Assembly: GCA_015487365.1 (NCBI GenBank)
Contig: WFPT01000094.1
Span: 1 to 5,165, forward strand
Direction: 5' to 3'
Source of the DNA: Aquificaceae bacterium
Lineage (GTDB): Bacteria; Aquificota; Aquificia; Aquificales; Aquificaceae
Length of the DNA stretch: 5,165 nucleotides
How positions within the stretch are numbered: the first letter of the stretch is position 1; the number at the start of each line of letters is the position of its first letter. Positions 1 to 5,139 of this stretch are shown piece after piece. The position numbers and the translations under genes were made by a program. The notes under the pieces are model-generated. The model had not been told where the DNA came from and ran no database searches. It was given only the letters and a program-made list of their open reading frames with translations.

Positions 1-55
1 TGTGTTAGGCGCACCGCCAGCGTTCGCGCTGAGCCAGGATCAAACTCTTCAAAGA
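1..55 (-). rRNA. rrs: 16S ribosomal RNA, 5' end only (runs off the window)
   Basis: The reverse complement of the first bases reads GAAGAGTTTGATCCTGGCTC, the universal 5' end of bacterial 16S rRNA (the classic 27F primer site). It is followed by the conserved GAACGCTGGCGG and GCCTAACACA blocks. Aligned by eye to E. coli, where the mature RNA begins AAATTGAAGAG, the mature 5' end falls near position 55, accurate to a few nucleotides. Only about 55 of roughly 1,500 nt are present; the rest lies beyond position 1. The gene is co-oriented with all six protein genes and has its own strong promoter just upstream. Species cannot be read from so short and conserved a piece, but nothing in it argues against Aquificales. 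Confidence 0.97.
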
Positions 56-127
56 AACTTCAACGGGAGCCCTTTGGGAGAGCCTGTCCCCTATTCAATT
101 GCCAAGGAGCCAAGGACCTAATTCACT
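56..127 (-). other. rRNA operon 5' leader (pre-16S external transcribed spacer)
   Basis: This is the stretch between the predicted transcription start near 127 and the mature 16S end near 55, about 70 nt long. It contains a tandem 8-nt repeat and a C/G-rich segment (CCCAAAGGG on the minus strand, at 78-70) that could form small hairpins. In bacteria this region normally supplies the 5' half of the 16S processing stem cut by RNase III, but the pairing partner downstream of 16S is outside the window, so the stem cannot be verified. A boxA-like string TTCTTTGAA sits at 56-48, overlapping the predicted mature end. No open reading frame of note is present. Confidence 0.7.
101..116 (-). repeat. Tandem 8-bp direct repeat in the rRNA leader
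   Basis: The minus strand reads TCCTTGGC twice in immediate succession (116-109 and 108-101). Each copy contains CCTTGG, which could pair, with one bulged base, with CCAAAGG around 77-71 in the same leader, giving two alternative stems. The function is unknown; it may be part of the pre-rRNA processing stem or simply a small duplication. Confidence 0.6.
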
Positions 128-133
128 ATATAT

Positions 134-161
134 ATTATAGCCAAATTTTTGCTTTTGTCAA
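134..161 (-). promoter_or_regulatory. Consensus sigma-70-type promoter of the rRNA operon
   Basis: The minus strand shows a perfect -35 hexamer TTGACA at 161-156 and a perfect -10 hexamer TATAAT at 139-134, separated by 16 bp. Transcription should start about 7 nt beyond the -10, near 126-127 (A or G). Both boxes match the consensus exactly, and the site lies about 70 nt upstream of 16S, as expected for an rrn promoter. The discriminator after the -10 is AT-rich (ATATATAGTG) rather than GC-rich, and the stretch upstream of the -35 is not an obvious A/T-rich UP element. The -35 box is only 20 nt beyond the stop codon of the dehydrogenase gene. The boxes are seen directly; promoter activity is inferred. 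Confidence 0.92.
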
Positions 162-181
162 GACCTAAGGCTGTATCCCAT

Positions 182-1183
182 TTAGCACAAGATTAAATCC
201 TTAATTTCTGATAGCTTCCCCTTCATAAAGCCTTTAACTACCTTTAAGGTAACTTCCCTTATTTTCTTTACTGCGGATTCCGTAAAGTATGCTATATGGG
301 GAGTTATTAAAACGTTAGGGTATTCTGACATTTCTAAGATTTTCAAAACCTTGTCTGAGGACCTACCCTTGGCGTATCCTTTTAGTATGAGAATTTCTTC
401 ATCCTCAAAAACGTCTAACCCTAAGCCTGAGAACTTACCTTCCTTAAAGCTCTTGTAGAGAGCATCTGTATCAACCACTTTACCCCTTGAAGTATTTAAG
501 AGTATTACCCCATCCTTCATAAGTTTTATACTTTTTTCATCTATTAGGTGGTGCGTGCTGGGATTGTAAGGAACGTGGAGAGATATTACGTCGCTTTCTT
601 TAAGTAATTCTTCAAGGGAAGTATAAGTTACGCCTTCTCTTTTTAGCTCTTCATTCACTTTTAGGTCGTAGGCTAAAACCTTCATATTGAGTTTAAGACA
701 GTATCTAGCAAAGGCTGAGCCTATTCTTCCTGTCCCTATTACACCTACGGTTAAATCCTCTAAGTTCTTTGCCAATAGGCTCTTGCTGTGGGAAAAGTCT
801 ATCTTTTTTACATTTTCTTCAATATATCCCAACTTTCTAATTAGATAGAGCATCATAGATAGGGTATGCTGGGCGATTGCAGAGGGTGAATAGGAGGGGA
901 TGTGGCTAACCTTTATTCCTTTCCTTTTACAATATTGAAGGTCTATGTGGTCAAAACCTACCGAGCGGGTGTGTATGTAAGATAGGTTTTTAAACTTTTC
1001 CAAAACCCTTTCAGTTAATTTATCCACAACGAAAACGCATAAAAATTCTGCATCCAAAATATCTTCCAAAACCTCCTCCAAATTTTCCTTAAATAAACGA
1101 AGGTTTATGTCTTTACCCTTTAAGTTTTCCCTATAGAATTTGATGTCCTCCTCACTTAAAGATAAAAAGACTAATTCCCTCAT
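182..1183 (-). CDS. ldhA: D-isomer-specific 2-hydroxyacid dehydrogenase, probable D-lactate dehydrogenase
   Basis: This NAD-dependent enzyme probably interconverts pyruvate and D-lactate in the cytosol. Numbered from the ATG at 1183 (333 aa), the N-terminal substrate domain carries HTRSVGFDHID near 71-81 and YSPSAIAQH near 98-106. The Rossmann NAD domain has GTGRIG at 150-155, with an acidic residue (YDLK) ending the second strand, which suggests NAD. The catalytic set is complete: Arg in NTSRG (233), Glu in DVFEDE (262) and His in TPHIAY (296), matching lactobacillal D-LDH. Its closest likeness in my memory is the Aquifex aeolicus D-LDH. I chose ATG 1183 over the in-frame GTG at 1189 because it gives a classic ATGA overlap with the carA stop and the family's usual N-terminus. 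No strong SD precedes it, so translation is probably coupled to carA. Substrate could be another 2-ketoacid. Confidence 0.93.
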   Translation of the reverse strand: MRELVFLSLSEEDIKFYRENLKGKDINLRLFKENLEEVLEDILDAEFLCVFVVDKLTERVLEKFKNLSYIHTRSVGFDHIDLQYCKRKGIKVSHIPSYSPSAIAQHTLSMMLYLIRKLGYIEENVKKIDFSHSKSLLAKNLEDLTVGVIGTGRIGSAFARYCLKLNMKVLAYDLKVNEELKREGVTYTSLEELLKESDVISLHVPYNPSTHHLIDEKSIKLMKDGVILLNTSRGKVVDTDALYKSFKEGKFSGLGLDVFEDEEILILKGYAKGRSSDKVLKILEMSEYPNVLITPHIAYFTESAVKKIREVTLKVVKGFMKGKLSEIKDLILC

Positions 1184-2250
1184 CCGCACAACTTTAAAAA
1201 ATCTTTAAATATGTAATAGCAGTCGTGGGGTCCAGGAGAGTTTTCGGGATGAAACTGGACGCTGAAAATCCTAAATTTTTCAGAAATTATACCCTCTACG
1301 GTGTTATCCAAGAGATTTATATGGCTAACTTCTACACCTTTTGGCAAAGAGTCACTTTTTAAGGCAAAGTTGTGGTTTTGGGCGGTTATGTGTATCTTTC
1401 CAGTTCTTAGGTCCTTAACGGGATGGTTTCCCCCATGGTGGCCAAATTTTAGTTTGTAGGTCTTACCTCCCAAAGATATACCTATTATCTGGTGGCCTAA
1501 GCATATTCCACCTATTGGGACCTTACCCTTTAATTCCCTTACCAGCTTTATACCTTCATAAACCCTTGCTGGGTCTCCGGGACCGTTGGAAAGGAAGACC
1601 AGGTCAGGTTTTAGTTTCTTATAATATTCTAACCCTCTGTTGTAGGGTGAAACGAAGACTTTACAGTTTAACTCCTTAAACTTCCTAAGGATGTTAGTCT
1701 TTACTCCAAAGTCTATGATTAAAACTAAGGTCTCACCTTCCCTTGAAAACCAGTAGCCCTCTTTGGTGGAAACCCTTTCTACCAAGTCCTGCTCCGATAT
1801 GTCGGGAATCCTTTTTACCTTCTCGTATAAGCTCTTTGGGTTTAAGTCTAAGGTGGAAATTATTCCCCTCATTACTCCCCTTTCCCTTATCTTCCTAACC
1901 AAGGCCCTCGTATCCACTCCACTTATACCCACTACCGAATGCTCCCTTAAAAATTCACCCAGGCTCTTCTTGGCCCTCCAGTTGGAGTAAAAGTCAAAGT
2001 ATTCCTTAACCACAAAGCCAGAAACCCAGACCCTTTTAGATTCAAAGTCCTCTTCATTTACTCCGTAGTTCCCTATCTGGGTGTAGGTCATTACAACAAT
2101 CTGACCCTTGTAGGAAGGGTCTGTAAGGATTTCCTGATAGCCGGTCAAGGAAGTGTTAAAGATTAGCTCACCCCCTACCTCCCCTTCCGCACCAAAACTT
2201 TTCCCAACAAAGTAAGTCCCGTCCTCTAAAAGGAGTATAGCCTTTGACAC
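1180..2250 (-). CDS. carA: Carbamoyl-phosphate synthase small (glutaminase) subunit
   Basis: CarA hydrolyses glutamine and channels ammonia to CarB for carbamoyl phosphate, the precursor of pyrimidines and arginine. At 356 aa it is full length. The N-terminal CPSase small-chain domain (about 1-135) contains LEDGTYFVGKSFG and FNTSLTGYQEILTDPSY. The C-terminal class I glutamine amidotransferase domain (about 175-356) has SNGPGDP (221-227), GICLGHQ with nucleophile Cys250, KFGHHGGNHPV (268-278), and His334/Glu336 in the QFHPE motif, completing the triad. It starts with GTG at 2250, one base after the fbp stop. The only SD-like string (AGGGAG, 2268-2263) is rather far away, so reinitiation after fbp is likely. 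No carB lies in the window. There is no sign of a pyrimidine-responsive leader or an ArgR site, consistent with an internal operon gene. Confidence 0.97.
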   Translation of the reverse strand: MSKAILLLEDGTYFVGKSFGAEGEVGGELIFNTSLTGYQEILTDPSYKGQIVVMTYTQIGNYGVNEEDFESKRVWVSGFVVKEYFDFYSNWRAKKSLGEFLREHSVVGISGVDTRALVRKIRERGVMRGIISTLDLNPKSLYEKVKRIPDISEQDLVERVSTKEGYWFSREGETLVLIIDFGVKTNILRKFKELNCKVFVSPYNRGLEYYKKLKPDLVFLSNGPGDPARVYEGIKLVRELKGKVPIGGICLGHQIIGISLGGKTYKLKFGHHGGNHPVKDLRTGKIHITAQNHNFALKSDSLPKGVEVSHINLLDNTVEGIISEKFRIFSVQFHPENSPGPHDCYYIFKDFLKLCG

Positions 2251-2251
2251 C

Positions 2252-3394
2252 TCAGTCCATATCTCCCTTTTCCACCTCTCCCTTTATCTGTCCCTTCACT
2301 TCCTCTGGGTCGTAGAATCTGTTTTCAAGCTTTTTGAGGACCTTGGGCAAGGAGGTGTATTCCATCTCCTCGGAGGGTAAGCGGTGGGGTTCAAAGATAC
2401 CTTGTCTCCTCAGTATGTTTGCTACTTTGTTTGCTTCCTCCCTTGCATAATCAAAGGCTGGGTCGTCAAAGAGGTCGTTGGGACCAATAAGCTTTCCTTG
2501 GCAAACCTGATAGCCAGCTGCTATTACCCTCGGAGGTCCGTCAAACCTTGAAGGCCTTGCATCCTTAAAGGAGGTAGGCATTAAGGGTCCGTTGTGAGAG
2601 CCCCTCATCCAACCCTCTACTATCCAAGGCCTTGCAAAGGGCTCTAAGATTTCTCCAACAGCGGGAAAGCCACTTTGAGCCCTTACTATCATAACCGGGT
2701 CGTCCTTTCCAACATACTTACCCGCAATCAGGGAAAGCCTTTGGGTTGATGCGGTCGCTGCAATTTCCCCATCGTAGTTCCTATAAACGTTCTTTATTAC
2801 ATACTTACTTACAGAGCCTATCAGAGCTAAGAGGTCGTAGAGCTCTTCGGGAGTCCTTACCTTTACCGCCTTCCCAGAATAAACGTCTAAGACTTCAAAA
2901 CTAAAACCTTCGTGCATCTTAGGGTCTATAACAAGTCCTGCGGTGTTCATAGGGTCCGCAAACATCTCATAAAGGGGTAAGTTCCAAGCGGAGGGTGAGG
3001 TTTTGTCCGCAAAGAAGACTACCACCGGCTCTGAGGGTCTTTCCTCAAACTCCATCTCCGCAACACCGGGCCCTAAACCCTTTACGTTTCCACTAAAAGA
3101 GTCTGAAAGGAGGTCCTGACCCGCGCCGTAAAGTTTTAGCTCCTTTGCAACTTTGGTTCCTTCCTCAAAGGCCTTCCAAGCAAGGCCGTGGATTTCTTCA
3201 CTATCTACACCCTTCGTATGGGTCATAACTATGGCTATGTCATCTCCGCAGGTAAGGATATCACAATCTATTATAGTTTTACCTTTAGCCTCTTCCACTA
3301 CCTCCCTTACCCTTTCTACCACCTTAGGATGGGTTGAAGAGTGCCCCACATACCCCCCAATATCCGCCTTAATTACACTTAAAGTTATCCTCAT
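2252..3394 (-). CDS. fbp: Fructose 1,6-bisphosphate aldolase/phosphatase (archaeal-type, class V FBPase)
   Basis: This bifunctional cytosolic enzyme of gluconeogenesis condenses glyceraldehyde 3-phosphate with dihydroxyacetone phosphate and dephosphorylates the product to fructose 6-phosphate. The 380-aa sequence aligns end to end, from memory, with Sulfolobus tokodaii ST0318. The N-terminus MRITLSVIKADIGG supplies metal ligand Asp11 and His18, followed by the GDD acidic pair (51-52), YGAGQDLLSDSFSGN (89-103) and FADKT around Asp130. The aldolase residues are present: Tyr227 and Schiff-base Lys230 in GKYVGKDDPV, and Tyr346 in EMEYTSLP, equivalent to Tyr229, Lys232 and Tyr348. ATG 3394 follows an exceptionally strong SD that overlaps the stop of the upstream gene. 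The family is widespread in Archaea and deep-branching thermophilic bacteria, including Aquificales, and works one-way towards sugar, which suits an autotroph. Confidence 0.97.
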   Translation of the reverse strand: MRITLSVIKADIGGYVGHSSTHPKVVERVREVVEEAKGKTIIDCDILTCGDDIAIVMTHTKGVDSEEIHGLAWKAFEEGTKVAKELKLYGAGQDLLSDSFSGNVKGLGPGVAEMEFEERPSEPVVVFFADKTSPSAWNLPLYEMFADPMNTAGLVIDPKMHEGFSFEVLDVYSGKAVKVRTPEELYDLLALIGSVSKYVIKNVYRNYDGEIAATASTQRLSLIAGKYVGKDDPVMIVRAQSGFPAVGEILEPFARPWIVEGWMRGSHNGPLMPTSFKDARPSRFDGPPRVIAAGYQVCQGKLIGPNDLFDDPAFDYAREEANKVANILRRQGIFEPHRLPSEEMEYTSLPKVLKKLENRFYDPEEVKGQIKGEVEKGDMD

Positions 3395-3400
3395 CCTTCC

Positions 3401-3411
3401 TCACCTCCTTA
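3401..3411 (-). promoter_or_regulatory. Near-perfect Shine-Dalgarno for fbp, built from the 3' end of the upstream gene
   Basis: The minus strand reads TAAGGAGGTGA, an 11-nt match to the complement of the canonical 16S 3' tail, ending 6 nt before the fbp ATG (the core GGAGG is about 10 nt away). The same bases encode the last two arginine codons AGG AGG and the TGA stop of the radical SAM gene. A ribosome terminating there stands on the fbp SD. This predicts strong fbp translation relative to its operon neighbours, whose SDs are weaker. Confidence 0.9.
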
Positions 3412-4360
3412 CTAATAAATTATACCATCTGTTGAAAAGCTTACCTTCCCTTGCCCCCTGGTAGGTCCCCCTCCTCTTTAACTCTTCCCTTATTAGGTTT
3501 AAAACCTTGCTCTTTTCCTTGTAGGTGCAGTAGCTTGGTGCTACCAGAAGCTTTGGGTCTTCTTCGGCGGTAAGCCTCTGAACTACCACATTTTTAGGTA
3601 AGAGCTCCAAAAAATCACAGACATAGTTTATGTAATCCTCTAACTCTAAGGGTTTAAACTTACCCTCCAAATAAAGCTTGTAGAGCTTCGTTCCCTTTAC
3701 CACATAAATGGGATGAATTTTAACACCGTCTATGGGAAGTAAGGATAAAAGCTTTGCGGTTTCTAAAAAGTCCTCTTTACTTTCATTAGGTAGGCCCAAG
3801 ATAACGTGGGTGCAAACCAAAAGCCCCTTTTCCTTTATCCTAAAAACCGCATCTATAAAGTCAGAAACTCCGTGAGCCCTGTTTATAAACTTTAAGGTGC
3901 TAAAGTTTGCACTTTGAAGGCCAACCTCCACCCAAACCTCTAAACCCTTTTCCCTGTATTGTTTTAAAAGGTTTAAAACCTCCTCCGGGACACAGTCAGG
4001 TCTCGTTCCCACCGAAAAGCCCACAACCTTATCAAACTTTAAAGCCCTATCGTAAATTTCCTTTAAGTATTCTAAATCTCCGTAGGTGTTAGTATAGGAT
4101 TGGTAGTAGAGGAAGAAGAGGATGTCTTTACCGTATTTTTTTTCCGCCCTTTCAATTCCCCTCCTTATTTGCTCGTCAAGGGAAACCTCCGGTGAAAGGT
4201 GAAAGGGCCTTGAACCTTCCCTACAATAAATACAACCCCCATAAGATTTTGTCCCATCTATGTTGGGACAGGTAAAGGGCAAAGTTAGGGTAATCTTTTG
4301 GACCCTCTTTTTATACTTTCTTTTAAGGTAGCTTTTAAAACTTAAATACCTTTCCTCCAA
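3401..4360 (-). CDS. yhcC: Radical SAM protein of the YhcC / TIGR01212 family
   Basis: A 319-aa radical SAM enzyme predicted to cleave S-adenosylmethionine with a 4Fe-4S cluster; the substrate is not known to me. The cluster motif is the family-typical CX11CX2C: Cys31, Cys43 and Cys46 in CPNIDGTKSYGGCIYC. Other family landmarks are FFLYYQSYTNTY (82-93), VGTRPDCVPEEVL (117-129), EVWVEVGLQSAN (141-152), HVILGLPNE (185-193) and DGVKIHPIYVVKGTKL (211-226). E. coli YhcC is of similar length (about 310 aa). The start is TTG at 4360: SD AAGGAG (4373-4368) lies 7 nt upstream, the preceding residues match the usual ~30 aa before the first cluster Cys, and the next in-frame TTG is too close to that Cys. 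The gene overlaps the upstream gene by 26 nt and ends 6 nt before fbp. Confidence 0.93.
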   Translation of the reverse strand: MEERYLSFKSYLKRKYKKRVQKITLTLPFTCPNIDGTKSYGGCIYCREGSRPFHLSPEVSLDEQIRRGIERAEKKYGKDILFFLYYQSYTNTYGDLEYLKEIYDRALKFDKVVGFSVGTRPDCVPEEVLNLLKQYREKGLEVWVEVGLQSANFSTLKFINRAHGVSDFIDAVFRIKEKGLLVCTHVILGLPNESKEDFLETAKLLSLLPIDGVKIHPIYVVKGTKLYKLYLEGKFKPLELEDYINYVCDFLELLPKNVVVQRLTAEEDPKLLVAPSYCTYKEKSKVLNLIREELKRRGTYQGAREGKLFNRWYNLLVRR

Positions 4361-4646
4361 CTTTTAACTCCTTCACCTTTAAGGAATCCCCAGAGAGTTT
4401 CTTCCCAACCACCTTGACCCTTTCGGAAAACAGGTAGGAAAGGACCCTTTGGGGAACGTTTATAAGGTAGTAAAACCTTTTACCCTTTACATCGTATAGA
4501 CCAAGGAGCTCGTAACCCTTAAAGAGGTGCTCCTTGGGACAGGTCATACCTTTTAGGGCACAGCCCGCACCGGTAATTGTGCCTTCTAATTCAAGGCCAA
4601 AACTAAAAGCCCCCAGTATTAGGATTGAGGTTAAAACTTTCCTCAT
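4335..4646 (-). CDS. Small exported protein of unknown function with two cysteines
   Basis: I do not recognise this 103-aa protein. The N-terminus MRKVLTSILILGAFSFG looks like a Sec signal peptide: basic start, hydrophobic core at 4-14, and plausible cleavage after Gly17 (Ser at -3, Gly at -1). The mature ~86 aa holds two cysteines spaced CX6C (Cys29, Cys36), possibly a disulphide or metal site, followed by alternating hydrophobic/charged stretches (RFYYLINV, ERVKVVGKKL, DSLKVKELKV) suggesting a small beta-barrel, perhaps OB-like. That fold guess is inference only. There is no CXXCH haem motif and no convincing lipobox. ATG 4646 is the only sensible start because an in-frame TAA lies just upstream. 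The SD is weak (GGAAGG about 15 nt away) and the 11-nt gap from the previous gene is very AT-rich. The 3' end overlaps the radical SAM gene by 26 nt. Confidence 0.8.
   Translation of the reverse strand: MRKVLTSILILGAFSFGLELEGTITGAGCALKGMTCPKEHLFKGYELLGLYDVKGKRFYYLINVPQRVLSYLFSERVKVVGKKLSGDSLKVKELKVGGKVFKF
4368..4373 (-). promoter_or_regulatory. Shine-Dalgarno that fixes the TTG start of the radical SAM gene
   Basis: AAGGAG lies 7 nt upstream of TTG 4360, inside the 3' coding part of the exported-protein gene (Val-Lys-Glu-Leu region). It supports the rare TTG start and the 26-nt gene overlap. A second GGAGG follows directly after the TTG (4357-4353), but no in-frame start codon sits at a useful distance from it. 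Confidence 0.8.
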
Positions 4647-4657
4647 AATATATTAAT

Positions 4658-5107
4658 TTAACCTTCCGCAAAAACGTAATTTACTCTTTTGTTAAAGAAG
4701 AGATTTTTCAGCCTAAAAGAGTAGGTATAGACTTCTAAAACGAAGGGCCTTTTTACTTTAAAGGTTAAGTTCGTTCCAAGGAAGGCCTCCTCACCCTCCT
4801 TAGTCCTTAAAAGGAACAGATTTTTAGCAAAGGGGGAGCAAAAGGTTATCTTCCCTTCCCTTTCCCAGACTATGGGGGTTTTTGAATTAAAGGCTATTAC
4901 CACTTTACCCTCCTTTAAGTTAAACTCGGGCCTTTGAGTTAAAAGGAAGTTCCTCATAATCTTAAAGGAGGTAGAGTAAGAGGGGAATAAAAATTTTTTC
5001 CCCTTTGCGTCCAGGTAATAAAACTTAACGTGGTGATCGTGCCCTCCCAAAGTCTTAGTTTTAAATCCACTTTCTAAAAACCTTTTAGTAAAGGCCCTTA
5101 CATCCAA
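4658..5107 (-). CDS. Unrecognised ~149-aa protein; 5' end uncertain
   Basis: No confident family match. From TTG 5107 the reading frame encodes 149 aa with no signal peptide or obvious membrane segment. It is rich in Phe, Lys and Leu, ends VNYVFAEG, and has a single Cys (90). The N-terminal third (FTKRFLESGF, then GGHDHHVKFYY at 21-31, KKFLFPSYS, then FKIMRNFL) loosely recalls the HicA/dsRBD-like layout of helix, GF, a glycine-histidine motif, strand and helix, but conserved residues do not match convincingly; treat this as a hint. The start is doubtful: TTG 5107 has no good SD, the frame stays open to the window edge, and a well-spaced SD plus ATG (5127) lies one frame away. The gene could therefore be longer, be frameshifted, or carry an assembly indel. 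It is followed after 11 nt by the exported-protein gene and looks like the first visible gene of the operon. Confidence 0.65.
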   Translation of the reverse strand: MDVRAFTKRFLESGFKTKTLGGHDHHVKFYYLDAKGKKFLFPSYSTSFKIMRNFLLTQRPEFNLKEGKVVIAFNSKTPIVWEREGKITFCSPFAKNLFLLRTKEGEEAFLGTNLTFKVKRPFVLEVYTYSFRLKNLFFNKRVNYVFAEG

Positions 5108-5127
5108 AAATTTCTTAAAAATTTCAT
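5098..5127 (-). other. SD-led 9-codon mini-ORF overlapping the first gene in another frame
   Basis: ATG 5127 is preceded by GAGG (5139-5136) at 8 nt, the best initiation signal at this end of the window. Read without a shift it gives MKFLRNFWM and stops at TAA (5100-5098). The zero-frame codons A AAT TTT (5113-5107) form a slippery-type heptamer, and a -1 step there enters the 149-aa frame exactly at its TTG codon. It may be the true start with a frameshift or missing base, a leader peptide coupled to TTG 5107, or a coincidence in AT-rich DNA. Confidence 0.35.
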
Positions 5128-5135
5128 AAAATTTT

Positions 5136-5139
5136 CCTC
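5136..5139 (-). promoter_or_regulatory. Candidate Shine-Dalgarno (GAGG) at the start of the first gene
   Basis: The minus strand reads AGAGG followed by AAAATTTT and ATG, an 8-nt spacing that is optimal for ATG 5127 but about 28 nt from TTG 5107. It sits at the edge of a very AT-rich stretch (5140-5165) resembling an intergenic or promoter region. No -35/-10 pair can be called because the window ends. Confidence 0.5.

Noticed and set aside
162..181. Intrinsic terminator after the dehydrogenase gene
   Set aside because: The 20 nt hold only a short CCTTAGG near-palindrome and no T-tract, which is not enough for a terminator.
1763..1990. 75-codon open frame on the plus strand
   Set aside because: It lies wholly opposite carA, which has full family motifs; low-complexity translation and no SD. 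It is a shadow of the purine-rich coding strand.
3153..3464. 103-codon open frame on the plus strand
   Set aside because: It is antisense to the N-terminal catalytic part of fbp and the end of the radical SAM gene; there is no family resemblance and no ribosome site.
3907..4092. 61-codon open frame on the plus strand
   Set aside because: It is opposite the conserved VGTRPDCVPEE region of the radical SAM protein; proline-rich antisense translation with no support.
4547..4562. Lipobox or haem-binding site at the first cysteine of the exported protein
   Set aside because: Cys29 is too far from the hydrophobic core and lacks Leu/Val/Ile at -3, and neither cysteine forms CXXCH.
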